From Chloroflexota bacterium (GTDB taxonomy: Bacteria > Vulcanimicrobiota > JAMCWD01): a stretch of 64,000 nucleotides of DNA. The notes beneath the pieces are model-generated. The model was not told where the DNA came from. It was given only the letters and a program-made list of their open reading frames with translations, and ran no database searches. The number at the start of each line of letters is the position of its first letter. Position 1 is the stretch's first letter. A program made the position numbers and the translations under genes. Below are positions 8,822-17,741 of this stretch, in pieces. The stretch covers positions 1-64,000 of the forward strand of contig JAMCWD010000067.1 in NCBI GenBank assembly GCA_023475345.1, written 5' to 3'.

Positions 8822-10003
8822 ATGTCGAAAAGATTCGTTTTCAGGACATTGATTTTACTGGCGGCGCTTTCGCTGGCGCTTGTCGTACTTGCTTCGGCGG
8901 GAAATTGCGAAGAAGTACAACAACAGAATTCGATAACCGTAACCGGCGCCGATAACGGTTCTAAAATCACCGTAAGCCAGAATGACCTGGTGATAGTTAG
9001 GCTTGAATACACCTCGGGGACAGGGTATACATGGGTGGCCGACAAGCCTGAAAGAGACAAGCTGTTGCTGATGAAGAACCCCGAATTCGCTGCCGGGGAC
9101 ATGCCCGGCGCGAAAGGGATCGAAATTTTTACATTCAAGGCCATGGAAACCGGCCCCTCGGTAATCCGTATAAATTACCTGAGGCCGTGGGAGAAAAACG
9201 TCCCGCCCGCCGAAACATTTACCCTGAACCTGGAAGTCATCGCGGGATCTCAAAAGGTGTCGTACGTGCTCGATCCCGTAACTATCAAGGAGCAAAAACT
9301 CAATAAGAACTGGTCTATTCTTGTCAGGTACCCGGAGATAAGAAATTTCCCGAAAGGAAATCAGCAAAAAAGTTGTAACGACATCATCAAGAAAAGCATC
9401 GATACGCAGGTTAAGCAGTTTGAAGATCAAGCCGACAAGGGAGCAAAAGATAAAAACATCCCCTGGAGCCTTTATATAGATTATGAAGTGAAATTTCAGA
9501 GCAACGATTACCTGGGCGTTGTTTTTACGGGCAACCTGGGCAGCGGCGGTGCAAACCCCGCCCCGATCATTTATTCCATGCTGCTTGACCTCAATAAGGG
9601 CGTCGAGATGAATTTGAGCGACCTTTTCAATCCGGGGGCAAACTATCTCGTTGTAATGTCGGAGTATTCTTCCAAAAAGCTTTCCGAAAAACAGAACATG
9701 GATGAAAGCTGGATCAATAAAGGGACGGCCGCCGTGGCGGGCAATTATAGAATTTTCTATCCCAATAACGATTCGCTTGTGATAGTCTTCCCGCCCAACC
9801 AGGCGGCGCCTTATTCCGAAGGAGCGATAGATGTTCCGATCCCTTATGAGGAGTTTAATGACCTGCTGAACCCTGATTTCAAATTATATACGCCGGTCCC
9901 TGAAGCCGTTCCCGCCTCCGAAAGGCCCGCGTCCGAAGAGGTTCCGGGATCGTCGCCCGCTCCTGCCCCTAAACCTGCGCCGGAATCGGCATCAGGAAAA
10001 TAA
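8822..10003 (+). CDS. Secreted chagasin-like/DUF3298-like protein, paralogue
   Basis: 393 residues with a signal peptide ending near ASAGNCEE. Inhibitor-loop motifs are TSGTGYTW, GAKGIEIF and YLRPWE. The second domain has GGANPAP and IPYEEFNDLLNP, aligning with the upstream gene in the same order. A Pro/Ala/Ser/Glu-rich tail of about 45 residues is unique to this copy and could be an unstructured spacer or wall-associated tail. AGGGAGGTG upstream supports ATG 8822. The two copies are clearly homologous but well diverged, so the duplication is old or under diversifying selection. Confidence 0.82.
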   Translation: MSKRFVFRTLILLAALSLALVVLASAGNCEEVQQQNSITVTGADNGSKITVSQNDLVIVRLEYTSGTGYTWVADKPERDKLLLMKNPEFAAGDMPGAKGIEIFTFKAMETGPSVIRINYLRPWEKNVPPAETFTLNLEVIAGSQKVSYVLDPVTIKEQKLNKNWSILVRYPEIRNFPKGNQQKSCNDIIKKSIDTQVKQFEDQADKGAKDKNIPWSLYIDYEVKFQSNDYLGVVFTGNLGSGGANPAPIIYSMLLDLNKGVEMNLSDLFNPGANYLVVMSEYSSKKLSEKQNMDESWINKGTAAVAGNYRIFYPNNDSLVIVFPPNQAAPYSEGAIDVPIPYEEFNDLLNPDFKLYTPVPEAVPASERPASEEVPGSSPAPAPKPAPESASGK

Positions 10004-10129
10004 ATAAACCGGCTTTTTGTCCCGGAACATCGCCTGGCCTTTGTTTCGTCAAGATCGAGTAAAGAAGCCAGCCCTGTTAAGGCGGGCATTCGGATTTTAT
10101 CTTTCGATGCTTTCTTTCAATGCCGCGGA

Positions 10130-10906
10130 TCATTTTGCCGGGGCGTTTAATTTCCAGTTGTAGTCCATGTATTTCACATCATAATCCCACGATTCCAGAA
10201 ACCTCTTTTCATCGTCGGGGACATAATTCATAATAAACTTGATGGGGCCGGATTTCCTGTTGAAATCATCCTCGTACCATTTGAAAACAGGGGAAAGCCA
10301 GACGACTTTATTTTCACGGTCTATACGAAGCCCTTTGCCAGGGTTTCTTAAAAAACTCCTCGTCTGCTCATCGAGGACATCGTTCAAAGTTGTTCCTTCA
10401 TAAGCTTTCGTCCTTAAGTCAGGGCATGAAACCGAAGCGCAGGCAAGGGCGAAATGAACCCGCAGATCCTGGAATTGGAGTCCCAGGATCTCTTCTTCGA
10501 TATAATTCAGCGAATAATCCTGGCCGCCGATTTTGCCTGCATTGCGGTCCCAGACATCCTTTCCCGCGTCCTGGATGCTGTCAACCGGCCATGCATCGGC
10601 GACAGTTTTCATAGCAAGCAAATTATACGCATTGATATAAAACGCCAGCCTGTCGGCGCCCCGCAGGTCGGAAGGATCGTATTCTTTAAGCAACTTAAGA
10701 GCCGCTTTGAAATCGGGCGATTTCCTGAGCGCCCCGTAATCTACGACATTCAGCCTGACCCCGTCAACTTCTCCCATGCTGACGTAATTTTCAAGAATGG
10801 GGTTAAGCCCTATCGTAACGTCCGGGGACGCAAAACTTCCGTGCAGAGCGGCAAATAATATAAGCAAGGAAGCGACAAAAAACTTACATAACTTTGGAAT
10901 TTTCAT
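10130..10906 (-). CDS. Secreted DUF547-domain protein
   Basis: 258 residues with a signal peptide ending near HGSFAS. The body matches the DUF547 family: LAFYINAYNLLAMKTV, then VHFALACASVSCPDLR and TRSFLRNP. In that family Cys and His are conserved and a papain-like fold has been proposed; biochemical function is not established. It follows flxA by 13 bp on the same strand and may be read through from the operon, although a role in electron transfer is not evident. Its proximity to the chagasin-like genes, which would target papain-type peptidases, may be coincidental. Confidence 0.82.
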   Translation of the reverse strand: MKIPKLCKFFVASLLILFAALHGSFASPDVTIGLNPILENYVSMGEVDGVRLNVVDYGALRKSPDFKAALKLLKEYDPSDLRGADRLAFYINAYNLLAMKTVADAWPVDSIQDAGKDVWDRNAGKIGGQDYSLNYIEEEILGLQFQDLRVHFALACASVSCPDLRTKAYEGTTLNDVLDEQTRSFLRNPGKGLRIDRENKVVWLSPVFKWYEDDFNRKSGPIKFIMNYVPDDEKRFLESWDYDVKYMDYNWKLNAPAK

Positions 10907-10919
10907 CTCATCCCCAATC

Positions 10920-11753
10920 CTATTTCAGCGCGGATAAATCGGGCGATAATTTGAGGATCTCGGCGTAGCTGAAGACCGGGCCGTCGATACAGATATACTT
11001 ATCGCCGAGGCCGCAGCGGCCGCAGAGGCCGACGCCGCACTGCATCTTCATCTCAAGCGTCGTGATTATCTGCTCCGGCGTAAAATTCATCTTCTCAAGC
11101 GCCTTCAGCACGAAGCGGATCATAATCGGCGGGCCGCATGTTACAGCCACCGTATTTTCAGGAGACGGCCCCAGCTCCTCAAGGTATGCCGGGACAAATC
11201 CAACATGCCCGTCCCACTCACCGCCGCCTTTGTCAACCGTCAGGTAAACATCCGTACCGGGTGCTCCTTCCCACTCCTTCAACTCTTCCTTAAATACGAG
11301 ATCCGCCGGAGAGCGCGCCCCGTAAAGGATCGTCAAATCCCCATACAACTCGCGCTGGCACAGTGCCTGCTGAATTATCGGCCGCAAAGGCGCAAGGCCT
11401 ATGCCGCCGCCTATGATCAAAAGATTTTTGCTCCGCCACTCTTCCATCGGGAACGGCCTCCCGTAAGGCCCCCTGACCCCGACAACTTCACCCGGATACA
11501 ACTGGTGAACCGCCTCTGTTACAATCCCGGCCCGCTTGATGGAAAGGTCGAGCGTCGGAAGTTGGATGGGAGCGGACGAAATAGAAATAGGGCACTCCCC
11601 TGCCCCCAGTAAAGAAAGCTCCAGGAACTGGCCCGGCTTATGGTTCCAGTCGGGGTCGGTGATATTGATCTCGAAAGTTTTTATATCGGGAGTTTCATCA
11701 GTAACTTTCATTATCTCGGCAGTGAAAGGGATATACGGGTTGTCCGCGCTCAT
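10920..11753 (-). CDS. flxA: FlxA-like FAD/NAD(P)H oxidoreductase with 2Fe-2S
   Basis: 277 residues of the ferredoxin-NADP-reductase superfamily, as in PyrK and the gamma subunit of sulfhydrogenase. An FAD-binding beta-barrel comes first (HKPGQFLELS, then PISISSAP). An NAD-binding domain follows (LLIIGGGIGLAPLRPI), then a C-terminal cysteine cluster MQCGVGLCGRCGLG...YICIDGPVF for a 2Fe-2S centre. It should oxidise NAD(P)H and pass electrons to the FlxBCD/HdrABC module. The ATG shares one base with the flxB stop (TGATGA), so the genes are translationally coupled. It is the last flx gene of the operon. Confidence 0.9.
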   Translation of the reverse strand: MSADNPYIPFTAEIMKVTDETPDIKTFEINITDPDWNHKPGQFLELSLLGAGECPISISSAPIQLPTLDLSIKRAGIVTEAVHQLYPGEVVGVRGPYGRPFPMEEWRSKNLLIIGGGIGLAPLRPIIQQALCQRELYGDLTILYGARSPADLVFKEELKEWEGAPGTDVYLTVDKGGGEWDGHVGFVPAYLEELGPSPENTVAVTCGPPIMIRFVLKALEKMNFTPEQIITTLEMKMQCGVGLCGRCGLGDKYICIDGPVFSYAEILKLSPDLSALK

Positions 11754-12793
11754 CAGGGTTTCACCTCTTCATATTCCAGGAATTTCTTCAACGTCTCAAG
11801 CACGTCGTGGTGTGACGGGCAGTAGCGAATACAACGGCCGCAGCCGGTACAGAAGATCATATCGTTCCTGGCCGGCGCGTCGGCGAACTTGTGTGACAGG
11901 CGGTGATAATGGCGTTCCCCTTTTTCGGGCCTGGGGTCTATGCCGCCCGCCATTTTTGCGAACCGGCAATCCTGGCATGTGGCCCAGCAGCGGACCCTTT
12001 TGCCGCTTTTGCCATCCGAGATATCCTGGACGGAAAAACACTGGCACGCCGGGCATAAAAACGAGCACACGCCGCATGAAACGCATCCTTCTCCCTCTTC
12101 CCGCCAGAAAGGAGAAGACGGCGGAAGCTCCTTAAACTTTTCCGGCAAAAGCGAAAAATCTACAATACAACTCTGCGCCCCGACGGCTTTTTCCACCATC
12201 GCGTCTTTTGCCTTCAACTGTTCGGCGTCAGGCTCTTTGAAAAGCTTTTTGCTTTCGCCGATTATTTTGTCTCCTTTTTCAGAAAGGGGATCAGCCAGGA
12301 AGCCGCCTTCGACAGGATAAAGCAGGATGTCGGCGCCTTTCGGCCCGGTCATCAGTTTCTGGACGCCTTCACAGAAGCAGGCGGGATGTGGCTCCGTACA
12401 GAAAAGCGAGATGATAAGCGCGTTCTTCCGCCTCTCCGTATAATACGGATCGGTATATTTGCCGGAAAAAGCCCTGTCCAACGCTTCAAGCCCGCAAGCG
12501 TCACACAGCCTCACGCCGAATATGACAAGAGGCTCTTCAGGTTTGTTACGCTCGATATCGAAGCCGTTTTGCACAGTTTCGAAATTAAAAAGAGTCTCAC
12601 TGTGCGGAAGGAAAAATTCCCTGATCGGCCTCACTGTATTCTGATAATCGAGAGTGATGTCTTCGAAATCCGGATCGGGCCTGAATGCGATGAAACCGTC
12701 TTTTTCTTTGACCGGGGCTATCAAAGTCCCGTGTGACCGGAGTAGATCAAGCCAGTCTTTCAAAGATGCTGCGGGTAAAAATTTCATGTTCAT
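11753..12793 (-). CDS. flxB: FlxB-like 4Fe-4S protein (hydrogenase beta-subunit family)
   Basis: About 346 residues when started at ATG 12793, which overlaps the flxC stop (ATGA) and follows GGGAGG. The frame extends to 12823 but that start is less likely. The first part resembles the sulfhydrogenase/Ni-Fe hydrogenase beta-subunit family, with GVRLCDACGLEALDRAF. The C-terminal half has two ferredoxin-like cysteine sets: CVSCGVCSFLCPACQCF and FCTGCGRCIRYCPSHHD. It should wire electrons between FlxA and the Hdr subunits. No hydrogenase large subunit occurs nearby, so the electron source is NAD(P)H rather than H2. Confidence 0.85.
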   Translation of the reverse strand: MNMKFLPAASLKDWLDLLRSHGTLIAPVKEKDGFIAFRPDPDFEDITLDYQNTVRPIREFFLPHSETLFNFETVQNGFDIERNKPEEPLVIFGVRLCDACGLEALDRAFSGKYTDPYYTERRKNALIISLFCTEPHPACFCEGVQKLMTGPKGADILLYPVEGGFLADPLSEKGDKIIGESKKLFKEPDAEQLKAKDAMVEKAVGAQSCIVDFSLLPEKFKELPPSSPFWREEGEGCVSCGVCSFLCPACQCFSVQDISDGKSGKRVRCWATCQDCRFAKMAGGIDPRPEKGERHYHRLSHKFADAPARNDMIFCTGCGRCIRYCPSHHDVLETLKKFLEYEEVKP

Positions 12794-13761
12794 AAGTTTC
12801 GGCCTCCCAGGCAGCTTTTGCATTCGGGATCTTCGAGCCTGTAGGTAAGCATGGCGGGCTGGGCTTCGGGATCAACGCCGGGATTATACCCGAAAAGCTC
12901 GTTAACTTCTTTGGCGGCCTTGTTATAAAGCAGTGAAAGCGGGATTCCCACAGGGCAGGCCCTTTCGCATTCACCGCATGAAACGCACCTGCCCGCAGAA
13001 TGATAAATGCGGATCAGATGTGCGAAAAGGTTTTCGACAGGATCTACTTCCGCGGTAACCCAGCGGGGCTTCGCCTCATCCATAACGCACTCTTCGCAAA
13101 AACACAGCGGGCATGCCTGCCTGCAGGCGTTACAGCGAATACAACGGGAAAACATATCCAGCCAGAAAGCACGCTTTTCCCCAGGAGTCATCTTTTCAAT
13201 CTCTTCGACACCGGGATAAGCAGGCGGCCCGGGTGCTTTCCCCGGCTCTCCCCCTCCAATCAGGTCATCGTAAAGATAAGGCGCATGGACGCTGCAGGAG
13301 CGGCATTTTTCCATCATAGAATCTTCGGGCATCTCGAATTCGCCGGACGAAGTTATGACTTTGATCCTGCCGTCATCCTCGACGACATCTTTTATCTCGG
13401 CAGGCTTGAAGCGCGGATCGTGCTCCAGTGCGTCTCCCTTCAACACCCCGGCACACGTAACGCCGATGATGCGGACATCACCCCGCCCGATCTGATGCTC
13501 CTGCAAAAGATCCACAAGCGATCTCAGGTCACAGCCTTTAACTACAACGCCGACAGGCTTTGCGGCCTTCTTAATAAAACTGACAAGGTTCTGTCTTGAA
13601 AGCGGCGTGAATACAAGACTTGCGGCCTCCTCTGGATCTTTTATAATCGCAGGCTGGAGGTAAAAAGGGAACCGCCCTTTCTTATAGCCGATGATACTTT
13701 TCACCGCGCCTTCGGAAAGGAGTGTTTTTGCGGTTTCGCGGAGATTTTTCGATTTATCCAT
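12790..13761 (-). CDS. flxC: FlxC-like 4Fe-4S protein
   Basis: 323 residues. The N-terminal domain resembles the FrhB/coenzyme F420-reducing hydrogenase beta family (VGVVVKGCDLRSLVDLLQE). It is followed by two cysteine clusters, RCIRCNACRQACPLCFCEEC and CVSCGECERACPVGIP, for 4Fe-4S centres. An additional CRSC pair lies between them. It overlaps flxD by 8 bp and flxB by 4 bp. FlxB and FlxC names follow the order known from Desulfovibrio-type operons; the two paralogous roles could be exchanged without changing the overall reading. Confidence 0.82.
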   Translation of the reverse strand: MDKSKNLRETAKTLLSEGAVKSIIGYKKGRFPFYLQPAIIKDPEEAASLVFTPLSRQNLVSFIKKAAKPVGVVVKGCDLRSLVDLLQEHQIGRGDVRIIGVTCAGVLKGDALEHDPRFKPAEIKDVVEDDGRIKVITSSGEFEMPEDSMMEKCRSCSVHAPYLYDDLIGGGEPGKAPGPPAYPGVEEIEKMTPGEKRAFWLDMFSRCIRCNACRQACPLCFCEECVMDEAKPRWVTAEVDPVENLFAHLIRIYHSAGRCVSCGECERACPVGIPLSLLYNKAAKEVNELFGYNPGVDPEAQPAMLTYRLEDPECKSCLGGRNL

Positions 13762-14221
13762 TTTTGTTTTCCTTGGGATTCAAAGGGCCTAATTTTTTCA
13801 CCTGTCCGGTCACCTCTGTTATGACATCGGCGAACCTGCGGGCCTCAGATGCGGAGCACCATTCCAGGCGGAACCTTTCAGGCTCGATCCCGATAAATTC
13901 CAGCAGCTCCTTCAGGACGTCAAGCCTCCGCCGGGCATAATAATTGCCCTCGCTGTAGTGGCAGTCGCCCGGATGGCAGCCTGCCACCAGGACCGCGTCG
14001 GCGCCTTTCCTGAAAGCGCGCAGGACATGGAGCGGGTTGACCCGCCCGGAACACGGGACCCTTATCACGCGGACATTGGGCGGGTATTCTATTCGGGACG
14101 ACCCCGCAAGATCGGCACCCGCATAACTACACCACCTGCATAAAAAGCCGACGATTTTCGGCTCCCACTCATGCTTTTCTGCATTTTCTGTTTTTTCTTT
14201 TTCTTCAGCCTTGCTCATCAA
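13754..14221 (-). CDS. flxD: FlxD/MvhD-like electron-transfer subunit
   Basis: 155 residues. After a Lys/Glu-rich leader of about 18 residues comes the MvhD family signature KIVGFLCRWCSYAGADLAG, then VIRVPCSGRVNPLHVL, VLVAGCHPGDCHY and a late LEWCSASE. These cysteines bind the 2Fe-2S centre that delivers electrons to HdrA in methanogen and bacterial complexes. The gene starts 6 bp after hdrA ends, consistent with a stoichiometric complex. Confidence 0.92.
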   Translation of the reverse strand: MMSKAEEKEKTENAEKHEWEPKIVGFLCRWCSYAGADLAGSSRIEYPPNVRVIRVPCSGRVNPLHVLRAFRKGADAVLVAGCHPGDCHYSEGNYYARRRLDVLKELLEFIGIEPERFRLEWCSASEARRFADVITEVTGQVKKLGPLNPKENKNG

Positions 14222-14227
14222 TTAACC

Positions 14228-16198
14228 TCATAACAAAGCAGCATCTACCTGGCATGCTATCTGCTCGTTGGTATATCCCAGCAGGTCTATCACCCCGGCA
14301 TTGCACGCCGCGGCACACGCCCCGCATCCCTGGCAAACTCCAGGGTTGACCCGCGCCACTTCACGTATCCCGCCGGATTTATTTTTTACTTCTTCCATCG
14401 TAACCGCGCTATACGGGCAGACCGAAAGGCACGCCATGCAGCCGGAACACCTGGACTCATCGACCTTCGCCACGGTCGGGAGGCTTGCAAGCTCAGGCTT
14501 CCCGAAAAGCGCCAGCGCTTTGGCGGCGGATGCGCTCGCCGATGCGACACAATCCGGGATGTCCCTGGGGAACTGGCACGCCCCGGCAAGGAATATCCCG
14601 CCTGTCATAGTCTCAACGGGACGTAGCTTGGCATGGGCCTCGCTGAAGAAATTATACTGATCTGTCTGAATGCCCAGCATCCGGGCAAGGTCTTTTGCAT
14701 CGGCCCTGGCCTCTGCTCCCGCCGCAAGCACCACAAGGTCCGCCGCTATTTCCACAGGTCTGCCTAAAATAGTATCCGAACCTTCCACTATCAACTTATC
14801 GCCGCTCGGATAAATCTTGGAGACTCTGCCTCTTATATACTCGGCGTTGTAATCTTCAATGGCGCGCCTGCAGAACTCCTCGTAATTCTTGCCCGCAGTC
14901 CTGATGTCCATGAAAAATACGAAGATCCGGGCGTTCGGAAATTTCTCCCGCACAAGGATCGTCTGCTTGGCGGTGTACATGCAGCAGATCCGGGAACAGT
15001 ACGGCCGCCCCATCTTGTCGTCCCGCGACCCCACACACTGGATGAATACTATCGTCTCAGGCTCTTTCCCGTCCGAAGGCCGTCTTAATTTGCCCTGTGT
15101 CGGCCCCGATGCGTTTATCAGCCGCTCGAATTGTAGTGATGTGATCATGTCCGGGTGAGCGCCGCCGGCGTATTCTTCGTACCTTTTCGTATCGAAAAGA
15201 TCGAAGCCTGTAGCCACGATTATCGCGCCGACTTTTTCGGTTATGACCTCGTCTTCCTGATTGTAAACCACGGCTTCTGCCGGGCACATCTTCGCACAGA
15301 TCCCGCACTTGCCTTTCGTGAAATGGAGGCACACTTCCCTGTCTATGACAGGCTTGTTGGGGACGGCCTGGGGGAACGGCACGTATATGGCTTTGCGCTC
15401 GCCGGTGCCTTCTTCAAATTTGTTGGGCACTTTTACAGGGCACTTCTCATAGCAAACCCCGCAGCCGGTACACTTGCTCATATCTATGGAGCGGGCCTTT
15501 TTCCTGATCGTAACTTCGAAGTTGCCGATGAAGCCCGCGACATTTTCGACTTCGGCATAAGTATGGATCGTTATGTTCGGGTTCCTGGCGGCTTCCACCA
15601 TTTTCGGCGTGAGGATACAGGCGGAGCAGTCCAGCGTGGGGAAAGTCTTGTCAAGCTGTGCCATCCTCCCACCTATCGACGGCTCCCGCTCGACGAGTAT
15701 CACCGGGAAACCGGCCTCAGCTATATCGAGCGCGGCCTGGATCCCCGATATGCCGCCGCCTATAACCAGCGCCTTTTTCGTTATCGGGAGAGATTGGGAA
15801 GCAAGCGGCTCGCTCTTTCCAGCCTTTGCAACCGCCATCCGGACGGCCTGGATGGCTTTTTCCGTGGCCATTTCCCTGTCATGCGTAACCCATGATACCT
15901 GCTCCCGCAAATTCGCCATCTCGAAAAAGTACGGGTTCAGATCAGCCTTGGCGACACATGCCTGAAACGTCGGCTCGTGAAGGCTCGGCGAACATGCTCC
16001 CACAACTATGCGATCCAGGTTGTATTCCCTGATCGCATCCAGGATCATGTTCTGGCCGGGGTCAGAGCACATGTACTTGTAGTCGGCTGCGAAAACCACG
16101 CCGGGGAACGAGCGGGCGGCTTCGGCGACCTTAGCGGTATCGACCGTCTTTTCGATATTGATGCCGCAGTGACATATAAACACTCCGATGCGCGGCAT
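14228..16198 (-). CDS. hdrA: HdrA-like FAD/4Fe-4S subunit
   Basis: 656 residues from ATG 16198 (MPRIGVFICHCG), which sits just past the hdrB stop behind GGGGGCGAG. The frame continues upstream to 16258 inside hdrB, but HdrA proteins begin at this motif. Visible parts: N-terminal CHCG cluster, FAD-binding LVIGGGISGIQAA at about 144-156, TLDCSACILTPKM near 205, ferredoxin sets CTGCGVCYEKCP and CGICAKMCP in the middle, and CSGCMACLSVCP and CQGCGACAAAC near the end. HdrA is the flavin bifurcation site of heterodisulfide-reductase complexes. No in-frame TGA suggests selenocysteine. Confidence 0.93.
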   Translation of the reverse strand: MPRIGVFICHCGINIEKTVDTAKVAEAARSFPGVVFAADYKYMCSDPGQNMILDAIREYNLDRIVVGACSPSLHEPTFQACVAKADLNPYFFEMANLREQVSWVTHDREMATEKAIQAVRMAVAKAGKSEPLASQSLPITKKALVIGGGISGIQAALDIAEAGFPVILVEREPSIGGRMAQLDKTFPTLDCSACILTPKMVEAARNPNITIHTYAEVENVAGFIGNFEVTIRKKARSIDMSKCTGCGVCYEKCPVKVPNKFEEGTGERKAIYVPFPQAVPNKPVIDREVCLHFTKGKCGICAKMCPAEAVVYNQEDEVITEKVGAIIVATGFDLFDTKRYEEYAGGAHPDMITSLQFERLINASGPTQGKLRRPSDGKEPETIVFIQCVGSRDDKMGRPYCSRICCMYTAKQTILVREKFPNARIFVFFMDIRTAGKNYEEFCRRAIEDYNAEYIRGRVSKIYPSGDKLIVEGSDTILGRPVEIAADLVVLAAGAEARADAKDLARMLGIQTDQYNFFSEAHAKLRPVETMTGGIFLAGACQFPRDIPDCVASASASAAKALALFGKPELASLPTVAKVDESRCSGCMACLSVCPYSAVTMEEVKNKSGGIREVARVNPGVCQGCGACAAACNAGVIDLLGYTNEQIACQVDAALL

Positions 16199-16199
16199 T

Positions 16200-17096
16200 T
16201 TACTCGCCCCCTTTCCCGGCGGATGCGCCCAGGACATGATCAAGGAGCGGGCCGACATCTATCGTATGCTTGTCGAAGCCGAGCTTTTTTCGCGGGATGC
16301 CCAGTGCAAGGGCCAGTATCTCAGAAAAGTAAAATGCAGGCATCGGAGGCGCAGTCTCATTTACAACCTTCCGCGCCTGGGGCTGGCGGAGATCCAGGTT
16401 GGTAAAGCAGAGCGGACATGTTGTAACGATACAATTGGCGCCTGCATCCCTTGCCATCTTGATAAGCTTCGCGTTCATTGCCAGCACTATATCCGTCCGG
16501 GACAGGCTCAACGCGGCCCCACAGCACTCGGTCTTGTGGTACCAGCGGACAGGTTCCGCGCCTGTAAGCGACATCAAATTATCCATCGCCATGGGGTTTT
16601 CGGGATGCTCCTCCCCGACAAGGCCCGACGGCCTTGCAATCAGGCACCCGTAATAACACGCGGGTTTCAGCCCTTCGAGACGCACCTTGATTTTTCCGGC
16701 GATTTCATCCTTCGGTATATCGGCTATCACCCGGAGGAGACTCAAAACTTTGACTGCGTCGGGAGACGAGATCCCAAGCTCCGGCATGAGGCGGGATGCC
16801 ATCTCTTTATCTTCTTTCAGGATCTCCTGCGCGGTAACGAGTCGGGAAAAACACGCAGCGCATGCGGCGGTTACCGTATCCAGGCCCATTTTTTCGACGG
16901 TGCCGAGAGTCCGGCCCGGCAGCATTACCGAAAGTTCCTTATCGGTGCTGTGGCCCGAAGTGGCCCCGCAGCAGTTCCAGTCTTCCACTTCGACAAGCTC
17001 AATGCCCAGTTCCCTTGCCGCAAGACGACTTGCCTCGTCGTATTCGGCATCCATCCCGGCAAGACTACAACCCGGGAAGTAAGCAATCTTTTTCAA
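16200..17096 (-). CDS. hdrB: HdrB-like CCG-domain subunit
   Basis: 298 residues with two CCG domains. The first has PGCSLAGMDAEYDEA and VEDWNCCGATSGHS. The second has ACYYGCLIARPSG, TECCGAALS and VTTCPLCFTNLDLR. In HdrB these cysteines hold two noncubane 4Fe-4S clusters that reduce a disulfide or related acceptor. The start overlaps the hdrC stop by 4 bp. The natural acceptor is unknown, because bacteria lack CoM-S-S-CoB; a low-molecular-weight disulfide or a DsrC-like protein are candidates, and no dsrC is in the window. Confidence 0.93.
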   Translation of the reverse strand: MKKIAYFPGCSLAGMDAEYDEASRLAARELGIELVEVEDWNCCGATSGHSTDKELSVMLPGRTLGTVEKMGLDTVTAACAACFSRLVTAQEILKEDKEMASRLMPELGISSPDAVKVLSLLRVIADIPKDEIAGKIKVRLEGLKPACYYGCLIARPSGLVGEEHPENPMAMDNLMSLTGAEPVRWYHKTECCGAALSLSRTDIVLAMNAKLIKMARDAGANCIVTTCPLCFTNLDLRQPQARKVVNETAPPMPAFYFSEILALALGIPRKKLGFDKHTIDVGPLLDHVLGASAGKGGE

Positions 17097-17644
17097 TTCT
17101 TCTTCAACCTCCCGGAGATAAGCTTGAGAAACCCGGCGTCCTTGATGCGGCCGGGCAGGAGCTTGAGCCTCCCCTTGAGGAAAAGCCCCACTCCCAGCAT
17201 GGCATCCTTGAAAGGCTTGAATGTGAAAACATTCTGGAGGGCTGTCAGCATGACCTCGTGGAGCCTCCCGTTCATGGTGATGACACCCATGAAATTTTTA
17301 TGGAAGGTCGCTACATCGGGTTCGGCGGGCTTTACGCCTTCTTTGACGGCTTCCCGGCGGAGCGCATCGGCAACTTCGGATACGCTTATCTCCCTGGGGC
17401 ACCGCTCCCGACATGCCATACAATTGACGCACAGCCAGATAAAGTGAGAATTCAGGAGGTCGTCCTTCAGCCCCCACTGGAGGGAGCGCATGACCTCATG
17501 GGGCATGATGTCGAAGAACCCGGCTATGGGACAGCCTGCGGTACACTTCCCGCACTGGTTGCATGCGGTCAGGTTCTGTCCGCTTTCCTTTTCTATTTTT
17601 TCAAGGAATTGCTTGTCTGTTTTTTCAGGGGTTATAATATTCAT
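17093..17644 (-). CDS. hdrC: HdrC-like 4Fe-4S subunit
   Basis: 183 residues. Two ferredoxin-type cysteine sets are seen, TACNQCGKCTAGCPIAGFF near 28-46 and LCVNCMACRERCPREIS near 70-86, followed by a helical C-terminal half ending in basic residues. It is the electron wire between HdrA and HdrB. This is the first gene of the seven-gene operon. Upstream there is a 97-bp gap to an unrelated AT-rich gene, with no clear promoter or strong ribosome-binding site. Confidence 0.92.
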   Translation of the reverse strand: MNIITPEKTDKQFLEKIEKESGQNLTACNQCGKCTAGCPIAGFFDIMPHEVMRSLQWGLKDDLLNSHFIWLCVNCMACRERCPREISVSEVADALRREAVKEGVKPAEPDVATFHKNFMGVITMNGRLHEVMLTALQNVFTFKPFKDAMLGVGLFLKGRLKLLPGRIKDAGFLKLISGRLKKN

Positions 17645-17741
17645 TGTAATAAAGGCAGGGTTTCTGGATTAAGGATAAACTTCCTTCTCTTTCAGGACGC
17701 GATCTGGGAAGGATGGGTGCTTCGATGGTCTATAAACTCAT

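Noticed and set aside
15155..15895. 246-codon frame opposite hdrA
   Set aside because: A shadow of hdrA, whose cluster motifs and FAD site are unambiguous.
14228..16198. Possible selenocysteine in HdrA
   Set aside because: The frame has no in-frame TGA and the expected cysteines are encoded.
16188..17447. 419-codon open frame on the plus strand opposite hdrB-hdrC
   Set aside because: It lies antisense to two genes with clear cysteine motifs. It is rich in Arg, His and Gly, with no domain signature, as expected of a shadow frame.
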